Assembly (NCBI RefSeq): GCF_001649575.2
Contig: NC_051430.1
Span: 32,483,339-32,547,338 of the forward strand
Direction of reading: 5' to 3'
Origin: Kryptolebias marmoratus
Lineage: Eukaryota; Chordata; Actinopteri; Cyprinodontiformes; Rivulidae
DNA length: 64,000 nt
The notes under the pieces were generated by a model. That model saw only the letters and a program-made list of their open reading frames with translations, searched no databases and was not told the origin of the DNA. Both the position numbers and the translations under genes were made by a program. Position 1 is the stretch's first letter, and each line of letters starts with the position of its first letter. Positions 42,201 through 53,999 of this stretch are shown here, one piece after another.

Positions 42201-45200
42201 TTTCAGAGAATAACTGACAACGTACGTAATTGGGGTATATCGTGATATATATCGTTATCGTGATATAAAATTATCCATATCGTGATGTAGGATTTGTTCC
42301 ATATCGCCCAGCACTACTTTGAAGGTTCAAATTCCAGGAAGTGAAAACAGATTCTGTTGTGATATTTGCAGAATCTGCATTAATAGATGTGAAGGACTGA
42401 GCAGTTCAGTTGTTTAATTCCAGTTCTTTTATTTAACAGAAAATATGCTCTGAGTGGTTTTTATAAGAAATGCAGCTGAAGAGGTTGATAAATGTCTGCT
42501 TCTACTGAATCAAGATCAGAACCCTGACAGGAACTAAGCCACCTGTGATGGGGGGGGGGGGGGTCAGACATACCTGAGTTGTACCTGAGCTGGACCTCCT
42601 TCACCAGAGTCACGTTGGCAGATCGTCTGAAGATCCCCTCCATCTCCAAACCTGACACACACACACACACACACAGAGTCCAGATAAAGGAGCTAAGTCA
42701 AGTGTGTGTGAGCAGCTTTGTTCTGTAGCTCAAAGTAGCAAAACACTAAAATTTAAATGTTGCAAAAGGCTGGCTTAAAGTAAATAAAAGAAAGAAGAAG
42801 CAACACACTAGCTATGAGTTACAAAAAGCAAAATGCTAGCTAAAAGCCAAAAAGAGTCAAATACCTACTAAAAGCTAAATGTAGTAAATACTAGCTAATA
42901 CTAGCTACTATTGCAGGGCAATAGTAGAGCTACTAGAGCAGCTTTGGAGGGAAATTGTAAGGTCCCCTTTCGAAGAACCACTTTTGCTCAAAGTGCACTG
43001 TCTGTGAGAGGATCTGCAGCTTGGAACTCACTTCCTGTTCACTTAAAGTCTGCAACCAGTTAAATGTTCAAAAATCAAACAAAACTCTGGTTATGTCAAA
43101 AACAGACCTGTACTCATTTTTAATTTCTTTACACTTCTCTGTTTGTATATATTATGTTGTGTTATTTCAAATGATTTTACTTTAATTTTTTTTTTTTTTT
43201 AAAAAGCCCATCTAGGGACAAGTGCTGCGAATTAGCTGTTGCTATTGCACCATGATGCTAACATGGGACTGCTGTTTCATTCAGTTTGTCTATGTAAATG
43301 TGTGTCTGTCCCTATCAAATAAACTTGAAAGAAAGAAAGCTACAAAAACAAGCTAAACATGGGAAATGATAGTTATAAGCTAAAAGTTGCCAAACGTTAA
43401 CTGAGAGCAACAAATGGTAAGCTAAAACCTTAAAGTAGCAACAAACTAGATAAAAGCTAAAATGATCAAAAGACTAGCTTAAAGCTAAAAACAGGACAAG
43501 AAGACAAAATTAAAGCCAGAATGCTGGAGCAGATTTCACGTTTTTTTTTTAAAGGAGTTAAAGAAATCTCTCTGCATTTCTATGGGGAAAATATTTCTTA
43601 TCCAAATGAAACTTATGAAAAGTATAAAAACTACAAAAAGCAAAACTTGGAGCACCCCTCTCCTCTGAGTGAACAGAGCACCTTGGCATGTGAATGGTTA
43701 AAATAGAACAACGTGTGCAGAAGTAGTTAGACTGCACAGAAAAAATTAAAAAAAACACTGTGTGAACGCTACTTCACCATTTCTACGATAATGGAAGCAA
43801 GAAACCTCCAGAAAGCTTTGTGTTGGCGTTACCTTGTTCAGACAGGAAGCTGATGGTGTCCCTCATCACCACAGGAACCGGATCCCCATCTGGATCCCTC
43901 TGCCTCAGCCTGGGACACACACACACACACACACAGAGAAAATAAGAAGTTCAGCAGATCCCAGCAGCTGAACTCAGAGGTTCTTGTACTCACACTGCAA
44001 GTGGAACCCCGAACACCTGGTTAGGGAGAGGTGGGCTCCGAGGAGGGGAGGTGGGGGGCTGGGCGCTGGGTTTCAGGGATGCTCTCAGTTTGTTGTCGTA
44101 CCTGACGAGGAGAAGGTCACATGATCAGCTGCCGTGGACTTTAGAGGCTGCAGGTTTAGGATGTGATGGTGTGTTCTTACTCTCTGACTCGGGCAGGAAT
44201 CATCAGCTGGTCACACTTCACTACGGCCTCCAGCTCACTGAGATAGCTCACGTAGTTGATCTTCCTGCCAAATTTAAAACTGAAACAAAAACGGACACCA
44301 TCACCTTCAGATCACTCTGCTCCATTCAGTAATCCTCATAGATTCCCCCCCTCCCTGATATTCTGATAATTAGGAAGCAGTACAACATGACCAATAACTG
44401 GTGGTGGTGGGGTTGCTACCAAAACTTGGCGCCGTTTGTGGAGACAACGAAAGCGCTATGGACAACGTTGGCCCTGTGTTGTTGCTGTTTTTTAAACTTA
44501 TGGGGATTCTCCTGAGACTTCAGGAAGAGAGGCGCAGTGGAAGAAACGCTCTGGATGCTGCGATTGTTGCGCGGAGTAGGACGGCTGTTATCCGCCGGAG
44601 ATTTCAGGCTTTACAGGCCTTCAGCTGGGGGACAGACGGCAGAAACGCTGCAGGGTAAGCTAACGCTGCTGTTTATATTCCTACGTTCGCTCTTTATGCT
44701 TGCATCTGGTCACACCCATGACCAATGAGGGAACAGGAGCTAAGGTTGCTCCGCCCACGAAGCAGGGCCGGCCCGGCTGGCCCTACTCCGAAGCAGGGAC
44801 CGGCCTCGAAAAAATGCCGGTGGAAACGCGCGCAAAGCAAGCCGAGCAGAGTGGAGCCGGGACCTTTAGAGCCGGTGGAAAAGGGGCAATAGTGGCTAAG
44901 ATGAAGTGGGTCACATGGGTCAATACTTGAGGGAGGCACAGAAGTGAATTGGCACCAACTACTAGTCAACAGAACTGTAGCTCGAGACTGTAAGACCAGA
45001 CACACAAACTACAGGAAAGCCTCTGACTCGATGCCTCACACATGGATACTAGAGTGCTTGAAACTGTACAACATCAACAGGACACTAAGAGCCTTCATAA
45101 AACACTCAGTGGGAGTGAGGAAGATGACTCTAGAGGCCAATTTATAGCTAATTGCACAAGTCAGCAAACGCAACAAAAAAAGGTAATCAATAAAATAGAA

Positions 45201-48200
45201 CGACTGCAGTGAGAGCACATGGAATTTAAACCATATGCTTCTATATTGATGGTAAATTATCCTACTTCCTGTCCTGGACTGAACGTTTCCATGTTGTCAG
45301 ATTAGACCTCAGTCCGGTAAAGATAGGTCCAGAGAGTCTGACTACAGAAAACCACCAGCAGAGGGCAGTATACATCCATCAACATGTCTGTGTATACTGC
45401 CTCTACTAGTAAAGGTAATAAAGTTTAAAAAATTGGTCCTTTCCATCAGTGGAACTGATTATGTCACTGTTTAATAGAAAGATTTGAGAACTCTTGAATC
45501 AGCTCCATAGTAAAAAAGAAAAGTGATAACATTCTGCATTCATTACCTGATCATCTATAAAAGCAGAAAAGAATCCGAGCAGTTCTAAAAGTTCATTTAC
45601 AGAAGAACTGAAGCCTAACAGACACACCCAGTCGCACTTTGACCACAGTTTTATCAGCAGAGATAAAACCTGACATCCATCTAATCAAACTCAGATTTAT
45701 CTTCAGAGAAAATAAAAAAAAACATTTTATTTTCACCAGTGAAAATAAAATCAGTGAAAGCTTAACCACCAACCTGATGAGAGGTTTGAAGAGGATGAGC
45801 AGAGTCTTGATGAACATAGTTGGATGGACAATGTATAAAGCCTTGATGTTCTTCTTGTACCTGAAAACACAAACAGAAAACTGCTGATGATGAAGGTGTG
45901 AGGTTATTTCTCAGTTTAAAAGAATTAATAATGGACCCATTTTTTAAATACATATACAGCTATCAGTCATGTGGTCAGTCTGTTACAGTTACACAACCCC
46001 AACTCTGAAAAAGAACAAAATATTAAATGTAGATAAAAAACTAAATGTAATTTTATTCACTGTGAAACACGGTAAACATATCAAATGTTTAAATTAAGAA
46101 AATTTGACCATTTTTAGCAGAATAAGGCAATATTAAATTTGTTGGTAGATTTAGGACAGGGGCAAGAAAGACTGAATGAATACGACTTTGCAGATAATTA
46201 GTTTAATTGACAATAGATGAGTAAGAAGCCTGGATCTCTCAGAAGTAAAGATGGGCAAAAAAAAACGAGTCTGAAAATAGTCAAACAATTTCACATGGTG
46301 TTCCTCAATCGAAAATCGGGGAGTCTTTGAATACACCACCATCTACAGTTCATAATATCATCAAAAGATCTCAAGAATCTGCGGAGATTTCGGAGGTCGA
46401 AGGTCAAGGCTGAAAGTCAGTACTGGATGTTGGTGATCTGTATTAAAAACAGGTCTGATTCTGTTCTGGACTCAGGAACACTTCCACAGATCACTGTTCC
46501 ATCCATTAATGCTGCTTAAAGCTCTATCAGGCAGAGTGGAAAACTGTATATACAGGTTTTATAACAACATACGCCCTCATTCAGGTGACATCTTTTTCAG
46601 AGAAGTCCTTGCATATTTCAGAAAGACGCTGTTAAACCACATTCTGCACCCATTCCAACAGCGTGGTGTCGTAATAGAAGAGTCAAGGTGCTGAGCTGAG
46701 AGAAAACCTAGATGTTGCATATTGTTGGTGGATCTGGACCTGAGTTTCTTGAGTTGGGCTTTATTTGAAAGACCCTGCCCCCTTGTTGGGATACTGAAAT
46801 CCCAATAAAGCAGAGGTGTCAAACCCAGTGACGCAAGGGAGCCAAAATTAAACATTTGGTCCGAGCCAAGAGCCGATCACGATCAACATTTATTATAAAT
46901 TACATAAATTAATTGGTTTTAGATGTATTATGTCAACTCCTTCACAGAATTTACAGCAAACAGACTTTAATGAACACAGACAAATAGATCAAACTTCTAA
47001 AAGCTCATCATTAGCAGTCATTTCTTACGCCTCACTCAGCTTTTAAATGAATTTTTTAACATTAAAACAGACAAAAACCTGATCATACAGAAATTAAAAC
47101 TATATATTGTTGGCTTCTAAGTCACTGTCAGAGAAAACTTCACTAATTAGGCTCAGTTTCTTTAAGCAAAATAAGAAACAAAGACTCGATCTGAACCAGA
47201 CTGGAGGGCCGGATGAAATGTTACAGAGGGCCGGATCTGGCCCGCGGGCCTTGATGTTTGACACGTGTGCATTAAAGCATGTTGACTCTTCTGACAGATT
47301 GGCGCTGGTTGGTGCTCTTCAAAAGGAGATTTTACTGAAGAGTGAGACCAACTTACTTCCTGTCGAACTCCCGGTATGCATCTCGAAGCCAGCTGAGAGA
47401 CGGTTTGTTCTCACTGGTCAGCCCATGATGGAAATAAATCAGAGTGTAGTCACTTTCTACGTACTGGTCCAGGGTTCCTTTAAGATACCTGCAAAAGATA
47501 CATTTATTTATCCACATATCAGAAGAAAAGTTGTCTCGTGGAGCTACATAAATAAAGTTAACAGATTCAATTCAACCAACGATTGGTGATATATCTCCAT
47601 GGTGTTTTTATTTGGTGGTGAAAGGACCAGGCAGGAAAACCCCTGTTCTTAATACAAATGTAAAAATCGGCTATTTGTGGCCAATATTAACACAAAGTAA
47701 GAAATATAGCAGATCCAGTCTATTTTTATCACGTTAATTCCAGTTTATTTCATTTCAAAACAGTCTAATTCAATCCAGTTGGTTCCAACTGAATAAATTA
47801 TCTTATTAATTATTTCCAATCTGTTATTTCTAATTTCATGCTGTGATAATCCTATTTAATACATATCCAAATTCAATAAGATACAGTCTATTTCCATCTA
47901 ATATATTCCAAAATAAAGTCAGGGTTACCAAGGAAATGGGTTTTCACCAAACTTTTGTTCCAAAACTTTTATATTACGACTATAACTGTCATCAAGACTT
48001 CAGAATCCATCTTCCTAAACGTGAGAACCACTTCCTTATGGAACCCAGTCATTTTTTAGTGCTTGAAGCATTTTTCTCAACCTTGTGTTTTCACCTTGTC
48101 CACCATTTTTGGCAACTAAGTGTGAAATCTCGTGAGATTTTATGTGATTTAAGTTTTATGTGGGGGGAAAAAAGATGGAAGAGCATGTGTGTGACTGGGA

Positions 48201-49219
48201 AAAGTTCAGAGCTGCTACAGCTTTTAGATGTCTCTGTTTTGTGAGGAAACTGCTGTATTTTATGCTTAAAGACGGGTTTCCTACGATGGCGAGCTACCCA
48301 CTCAAACTTATCTGGACTACTGCTCTTGTCTTGGTATCTCATAAACCGTGGGATTAATACCAGCGTTTGGATTTAGTCTGGATAATTGGGGAGATGTTCA
48401 GATTTTGTGTTTATTTAAATGATCCGGTTCATACATTGGTGACAGAGCTTTCTGTGTATATTGTAAATAACTTCTCAATTTTAATACAAATCACCTTATG
48501 CACCATTTTTCTGTTTCCTGTGTGTTCTTAAATGCAACCATAATCCTTCCTGAGCCAAACCTTTGACTCTTCTGATAATTAGCCTTCTACTGCTTAGTGA
48601 ACACCACTTTACTTTACCTTATCGTTAGCATTTACATCATATATGCTACACTTACACTGAATAAAGCCATCCATTTCTGGTTCTGACCTGAATCCAACTT
48701 ACATCAGCAGCTTGTGGTGGTCCAGCTGGTGGTGTGGGGGCATCCTGCAGGCGTTAAACACAATCACCTTCCTGCCAAAGTTATCATCCCCTGCAGACAG
48801 AGGATTCTCGTGTTGTGTTAAAACTATTTTTTACTTAGAAAACACAAGCAAAACGGTTCTTCGCGAAAAACTGACCCGCCACTTCAATGATCTGATGCCT
48901 CGCAATGTCGTAGTAAGGGTGGTCCCAGGGCAGGTGGGGGGAGCCGGCGTTGAAGTCCTGGGAAACATCTGTCTCTGAAATCAGAGTTTCAGACACAAGA
49001 GATTCTCCGTTCGCATTCGTCGCAACTTCATTCAAACAGCTGCTGCATAAATGAAGCATAAATACGTAATAAAAGGTTGGTTGGGACCTACTCACCGGAC
49101 TTACTGAGCGCAGACTCGTCGGCAGGCCACTGCTGGTCCTCTATGGTGGTCAGCTTCAGCTGTCCTAACTGCGCAGTTGCAGGGTCTTCGCCCAAATCTA
49201 CCAGCAGGTCCGACGACAT
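39218..49219 (-). CDS. arhgap1: Rho GTPase-activating protein 1 (p50RhoGAP/Cdc42GAP)
   Basis: Stimulates GTP hydrolysis on Cdc42/Rho-family GTPases. Twelve coding exons: 49219-49096, 48974-48876, 48790-48703, 47488-47357, 45860-45774, 44279-44181, 44101-43994, 43909-43833, 42651-42574, 41351-41223, 39556-39453 and 39385-39218. All have GT..AG borders and keep phase, giving 1293 nt or 430 aa (human 439). Seen: a variable N-terminus, a BCH/CRAL-TRIO domain at about 60-210 ([52 protein letters not shown]), a proline-rich linker at about 222-240 ([14 protein letters not shown]) and a RhoGAP domain to the end. The arginine-finger motif EGIFRRSAN (about R280), [13 protein letters not shown] and [17 protein letters not shown] are intact. 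Identity rests on match along the whole length. Introns hold many transposons. Confidence 0.96.
39713..40277 (+). mobile_element. 5'-truncated LINE with 16-bp target duplication (arhgap1 intron)
   Basis: Plus-strand C-terminal end of a non-LTR retrotransposon pol: '[20 protein letters not shown]', '[20 protein letters not shown]' and, after a 149-base gap, '[20 protein letters not shown]'. It ends in a (GGAT)n tail and is flanked by a 16-bp duplication, ggatgggtattaaagg (39697-39712 and 40278-40293), as expected from target-primed reverse transcription. It lies between the last two coding exons of arhgap1, antisense to them. The N gap (39947-40095) removes the middle. Confidence 0.88.
41603..42316 (+). 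mobile_element. hAT-derived element with both ends (arhgap1 intron)
   Basis: Termini are tagtgctgggcgatataacg and its inverse ending atatcgcccagcacta. A perfect 8-bp duplication, ctttgaag, flanks it (41595-41602 and 42317-42324). The interior matches the copy at 7864 base for base over long stretches up to a 30-base N gap (42010-42039), where part of the BED-finger remnant lies. Non-autonomous. It sits between the arhgap1 exons at 41223-41351 and 42574-42651. Confidence 0.9.
42720..43765 (-). repeat. Composite TTTTAGCTA copy interrupted by a LINE end
   Basis: On the minus strand the conserved segment (43765-43540, with 'ttccccatagaaatgcagag' and 'ttttatacttttcataagtt') is followed by an array at 43515-43345 and a second array piece at 42910-42720. 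The two array pieces are separated by unrelated LINE sequence (next entry), showing insertion into an existing copy. Lies in the arhgap1 intron between exons at 42651 and 43833. Confidence 0.75.
42913..43342 (+). mobile_element. LINE 3' end inserted in the array
   Basis: Plus frame near 42967-43070 reads '[20 protein letters not shown]' then '[11 protein letters not shown]', the C-terminal end of a LINE pol protein (the RxxxWNSLP motif is typical). A 3' UTR follows, ending 'tatcaaataaacttgaaaga' with an (AAAG) tail. No full-length coding sequence. Confidence 0.7.
44395..44680 (+). pseudogene. Possible PIF/Harbinger-type transposase N-terminal remnant
   Basis: A plus frame (44401-44658) gives a leucine-rich start followed by an arginine-rich stretch '[17 protein letters not shown]', which resembles the N-terminus of fish Harbinger-type transposases. 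There is no catalytic domain and no convincing terminal repeats, so the identification is weak. It lies in the arhgap1 intron between exons at 44279 and 45774. Confidence 0.3.
44932..45150 (+). pseudogene. LINE reverse transcriptase fragment
   Basis: The frame 44944-45147 reads '[20 protein letters not shown]' then '[20 protein letters not shown]', matching the RT palm region around the first catalytic aspartate (family DYRKAYDSxPHxW). Here the first D is replaced by N and the frame is isolated, so the copy is dead. Confidence 0.7.
45990..46740 (+). pseudogene. Tc1/mariner-superfamily transposon remnant
   Basis: Starts near 'acaaccccaactctgaaaaa' and includes 'ggtaaacatatcaaatgttt', 'ctctcagaagtaaagatggg', 'catctacagttcataatatc', 'tcaggaacacttccacagat' and, after an internal deletion, 'gtccttgcatatttcagaaa' and 'aaccacattctgcacccatt'. 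These are in the order of the same element seen reversed at 31975-33125. Most of the catalytic middle is deleted. Located in the arhgap1 intron between exons at 45860 and 47357. Confidence 0.65.
46812..47270. mobile_element. hAT-type non-autonomous element, 459 bp
   Basis: Ends 'agaggtgtcaaacccagtga' and 'ccttgatgtttgacacgtgt' form short inverted repeats, with subterminal 'gagccaaaattaaacatttg' and 'gggccggatctggcccgcgg'. The flanks aataaagc (46804-46811) and attaaagc (47271-47278) match at 7 of 8 bases, fitting a hAT duplication. Internal sequence is AT-rich and non-coding. Confidence 0.75.
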
Positions 49220-50854
49220 TGTGCTCTCTGTTACACACACAAACAGGGCCGTGGTGTCAGCTTAAACACTCGCCCACCTTCAGGTAAATCTGATCCCAAT
49301 GAGATTAACATCATCTCACTACAGATGGGGCTCCTTCAAATTAAAAGCAGCTGCATTTTGGAACAACTCAGTGTTCACCAGCTGGTGTCAAACTATCAGT
49401 ACAATACAACCCATCTGGATCCAGCTGTTTGCACTGAAACACGAGTGAAAGAAAGAAGTCGCTGAACGAGCAGCACTTCAGACAGCAGAGGAGACACCGT
49501 GGAGACGAGGATGTGGGTTTGGGACCAAATGAACTGATGTCATGAGCCAGAATTCTCAGTAAGATAAAAATGCCTCTGGAGAAAATAAACTAGAACCCAA
49601 CGATTACAGAACAACATGAAGGAAATGCTTTAATTTCACTCATTTTAGATTTTTTTCCCTTAGAAGTAAATGTTACTGGGACTAAAATATAGATGTAGTT
49701 GCTGATGTGCACCCTCCACCTATTTGCCATTTCAGGGAGTTTTCAGATATTTTCTGGAGCTACCTATATTAAAAGTTTGTAAAACACATTGTTAAACCAT
49801 TGCTTTTTGGCCTGAAGCACTCAGAACACTGAACCTGTACGTTTGACATATTGTAAATAAAAATGAAGCTCAAGTATTTGAGTTGACATTAATCTTGTGT
49901 CATGATAACTTGCTTCTGACAAAATTATACATTGTTTCAGAAAAGAATTGTATTATTTTATTGAAATTAACTTCCTAACTCGAACCGAGATTTGGAAGTC
50001 TGCGTATCAATGATGTGACTTAAAATGAAGCATTCGATCAAAGGTGTCATTTATTTGAGTTCATTGTTTTATTTCCACTGAAACATCAGCAAAATGACTC
50101 CAACCATGTTAACAGCTGTGGGCGGTAGCTACAGATGTGTGTGGATGTTCAGACTGAGAGAGCGTGACCAAAGAAGAGAAGTTATAATGAAGAGAAGGAA
50201 GTGAGTTATAGCTCGATTTACACAAAATCTGCTAATTTGGCCATTTTTGTTATTACACGGTTCCTACAGGGTAAGGGCCAGGAAACAAAACAGAAAATAA
50301 ATCATCTTTCATTTTTATTCAAAGAGTCAAAACCAGTGATTCACGATTTGCAGGAAAACTGTCAACTTGAAGAAAAGGGAAAGATCCTCTCGAGTGAGTA
50401 ATGACCAAGTCTAGACTAGATCAGCTCGACGGACGCAGCAAAACAAACAGAACTACAGAAACTGTATTCTCCCTGTCTTATGAGGACTTTAAAAGATATT
50501 CATTAACTCAGTTTAATAATCAGACTTTTTAGACTCCTCTTAGTGTGTGTGATGTGCCTGCAGATAAAGTAAATCAATAGAACGTAAAAACACAGAGGAA
50601 GTCTGAGTGTATCCATGGTAATTATAAAGACCTGAAAACTGAAAGGACACCCCGATCACAGGGAAGTGAAAACCACCAATGAGGAGACTTCTGAGAGATC
50701 ATAAGACATCAGAAACCAGGTTGTTCATTCTCACTACCACATGTGGTGAAGTAGTTGCTCATCCAGCTTTACCACATACTGTCTCTGATGACAACAAAGT
50801 GATCCGATCACTCAGTCACCTCAGCCGCAGCATCAGGATGAGCTGAGACTGAGT

Positions 50855-51710
50855 TGGTGCTGGGCGATATAACGATCCATATCGTGGGGACGATAGAAAA
50901 GTGTCTATCGTGATATATTTTCTTCTGTCGTTTCTATCATAATTGTATCAATGATTCATGTAAATATTTCATAACGTAGGCTACGACAAATGTATTAGTG
51001 TTGTCACTTTGCATACATTCAGTTTATAGAAGTGATAAATAAGAAGAAAAAATAACTATNNNNNNNNNNNNNNNNNNNNNNNNNNNNNNNNNNNNNNNNN
51101 NNNNNNNNNNNNNNNNNNNNNNNNNNNNNNNNNNNNNNNNNNNNNNNNNNNNNNNNNNNNNNNNNNNNNNNNNNNNNNNNNNNNNNNNNNNNNNNNNNNN
51201 NNNNNNNNNNNNNNNNNNNNNNNNNNNNNNNNNNNNNNNNNNNNNNNNNNNNNNNNNNNNNNNNNNNNNNNNNNNNNNNNNNNNNNNNNNNNNNNNNNNN
51301 NNNNNNNNNNNNNNNNNNNNNNNNNNNNNNNNNNNNNNNNNNNNNNNNNNNNNNNNNNNNNNNNNNNNNNNNNNNNNNNNNNNNNNNNNNNNNNNNNNNN
51401 NNNNNNNNNNNNNNNNNNNNNNNNNNNNNNNNNNNNNNNNNNNNNNNNNNNNNNNNNNNNNNNNNNNNNNNNNNNNNNGGCCGAAGATAATGGAGTCTGT
51501 TGTCATTTGATACTGTTACGTCTAACAGGTACATATATATTGCTGCACTAAAATGCAGCAGATCTCATTTGTGAAAGTTCAGTTAAATGTCACTTCGAAA
51601 TAAAGCTTGAAAAAGGTAAGAAATGAGATTATCTTTTCATATTTTTCAGAGGATAACTGACAACGTACGTAATTGGGGTATATTGTGATATATATCGTTA
51701 TCGTGATATA
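50855..51710 (+). mobile_element. hAT-derived element, right end truncated
   Basis: Begins tggtgctgggcgatataacg, one base different from its relatives, and matches the copies at 7864 and 41603 on both sides of a 418-base N gap (51060-51478). It ends at 'atatcgttatcgtgatataa' followed by an A run, without the outer right terminus and without a recognisable 8-bp duplication. Confidence 0.85.
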
Positions 51711-51924
51711 AAAAAAAAACGTACGGAGGAAACGATCAACAGGAAAACAAAGTGCAGCTGTGGTGCTGGGAAGTGGTCACCATGGAGATGATGCTGCCGA
51801 TAACCACAGAGACAGGAAGTGGCGTTTCACATGTTTAAACTTAAACAGTTCTGCTTTTCTTCAAAAATATTCTCATCCAGTTGCTGCATCGACAGAACGG
51901 AACAACATATATTTCAAATCAGCA

Positions 51925-52000
51925 ACCACAGACCCTGTTTGTCTGTTAGCAAAATATCTTGTGACAGGGACAAACTTTGTTGAAACTTTTATTATATCCT
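51925..52000 (+). repeat. Tail fragment of the GTAGCTGAGAGTCATT repeat
   Basis: 'ctgtttgtctgttagcaaaa' and 'tatcttgtgacagggacaaa' match the 'tgttagcaaaatatcttatg' phrase of the family (compare 2260). Core missing. Confidence 0.35.
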
Positions 52001-52329
52001 GATATTTTAAACCTTCAAACTGAAAGAATTTGTACTCTCTCCATTTTAACGAAAAGCTGAAGTAGCCATGGCACTTTTTTTTTTTTTTTTTACATAATGA
52101 CAAATCTGTTTATTAAAACGCTGATAGAGGCGCAATCACATAACTTTAGTTCCTGGATTAAAAACTATAGTTTGAGAAATTTAAACAATGAACAGCGAGT
52201 TGACAGGGCAGCGCAGAGGGAGGGGCTGAATAATATTGATGTTATCAAGGGAAATGCAACAACCGAACATTTACAAAACAAACATTTCCAGGCCTATGTT
52301 GGAAATGTTAAAAAATAAGAACAAAAATC

Positions 52330-52460
52330 AGTGTTCAGTTTTAGCCAGTTTGCTTTTAGCTTCATTTAGCTCTTAGGTATCGTTTCGCTTTTAGCTAACC
52401 CTCTGCTTCTTTTAGCTTTTACAATTCAGTGCCGGCTTTTTTCAGCAAATTTCAACAGGT
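52330..52460 (+). repeat. Short TTTTAGCTA array
   Basis: 'cagttttagccagtttgctt', 'ttcgcttttagctaaccctc', 'cttcttttagcttttacaat' then 'ttcagcaaatttcaacagg'. Partial copy of the composite family, with the related downstream phrase resuming near 53190. Confidence 0.6.
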
Positions 52461-53766
52461 ATGCTAATATCAGAGCTGATTCTGCTGTCATTTTGGTCCC
52501 AGCCACTGAATTTGCGATTTCCCCTAAAGACATCTTTTTTTTCGTGAGTTGGACTGATGGGAATGTGTGTCGATCATAAATAGGTAAAGTACCCAGAACT
52601 GCATTTGTCATCCAGTTGTTCCTGTTTGAGAGAGAGTCGCTGAATGACTTTGAACTTTTGCTCAAACAAAAGCCTGCTTGAGTTTCCTGAAGGAGGAAAT
52701 AGACTTTTTCACCCACCGACAGACTCCTCATGTTATCAACTACCTATTTCCAAAAATCAACCAATTTCACCCATCAGAACATGTTTTTTTTTATAACGAC
52801 AAAAAGTAAAAATGACAATTTAACCACAATACAGTTTTTATGGTAACAAACTCAGTCTTTACATTAATTAATTTTTAATTTAAACAAAAATAACTGATTA
52901 ATATTATTCTTACCACTAAAAAAAGCTTGTACAGTATAAACATTCAAGTATAAATATTCACATCAAGCTCTAAAAATATGTAGAAATCATGATAATTTTT
53001 GTAACAGATGACAACCTTTCACATTGATCAATAGAAATTCAGGACATTAATTATCCCAAAATTCATAATTTTAAAACACTTTAATTTTACTTACACCATA
53101 TACATGATCTTGGTATCATTTAAAAAGTTCATTTAATGCTTTTTTATCTGTTTTAATACAAACCTTTTTAAAATTGTGTCACCATGCCTATTTTCAGCAG
53201 TCATTCAGCTCTCAGTATTCACGCTGCATTAGATTAGAAAATGCAATTTCTTTCGTTTGTGTTAGAAACATGTTGTCCAATTTTACCAGACAAAAACATC
53301 TCAGTAGCTCAATAATTGCCCAAAATATATTTCTGCGTGCAGCATCTTTCCCTGCAAAAGAAAAACCATGATTGTCCAGCTCTGATTAGACAGAATCCCT
53401 GTTTGACCTGTTTTTATTTTCTTCAGCCTTCATTCTAAGCTGTGATGCTAACACTTTAGCCTCGTTAGCTTCGTTAACAAACTGCCTCTGCGGACAACTT
53501 AGCTGCACGTTTACAAAACAGGGAAATCTTACTGATACATTTTTACCAAGAGTGGTAGCAAGCTAAAGATAAAGTAAAAACAACAACTGTTTAATTAGAG
53601 CAGCTAAACCAGAACTAAAAAAAATGAACATCAGAAATTAGCCTTGTTTAAACAGAGCACAGTGCGCACTAACAACACCGAGCCGCAGAGCGATATGCTT
53701 ATCTGATTTACTTCAAAATAAACATCTTTAACCAAAGTGAGAACACAGAAAAAAACATTCATTTAC

Positions 53767-53900
53767 CTATTATTACGCCAACAGATGTTCCGTGATCATC
53801 CGATGCGTCTTGAACCGAATCAGACAGAAAACAAACCTGCGTCAACCTCTTATCCGGGTCGTTTCAAACTAAAAGTCGGAACTTCCGTTTTAACGACGGA
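53767..53900 (-). promoter_or_regulatory. arhgap1: Candidate arhgap1 first exon and promoter
   Basis: GC rises and CpG dinucleotides cluster at 53760-53945. ETS-like motifs occur (acttccgg-type, 53879-53886), and a splice donor at 53766 closes a possible non-coding exon of about 100 nt. The position fits a non-coding first exon upstream of the ATG-bearing exon. No TATA was found. Inferred from composition and motifs only. Confidence 0.4.
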
Positions 53901-53999
53901 GAATAAAAGCCCCGCTAAACGTAAACTCAGGGGACACGCGCGCCCTCTGGTGTTTATGTTGAGAATTACCAAAGACTTATGTCTAATGTCTCATTAGAG

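Larger units (their letters stand above)
49220..53766 (-). other. arhgap1: Putative arhgap1 intron 1 (5' UTR intron)
   Basis: Upstream of the start codon the minus strand shows an acceptor-like TTTGTGTGTGTAACAG at 49228, leaving an 8-base leader before ATG. A donor-like ATAG|GTAAAT occurs at 53767/53766. If both are used, this is a 4.5-kb intron, matching the non-coding first exon known in the mammalian gene. It contains the hAT copy at 50855 and arrays at 52335 and 53170. Confidence 0.45.

Noticed and set aside
47107..47589. 160-codon plus-strand frame
   Set aside because: Runs antisense across arhgap1 exon 47488-47357 and the end of a hAT element; no domain.
48835..49095. 86-codon minus frame treated as a separate gene
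   Set aside because: It is arhgap1 exon 2 read through into both flanking introns; only 48974-48876 is coding.
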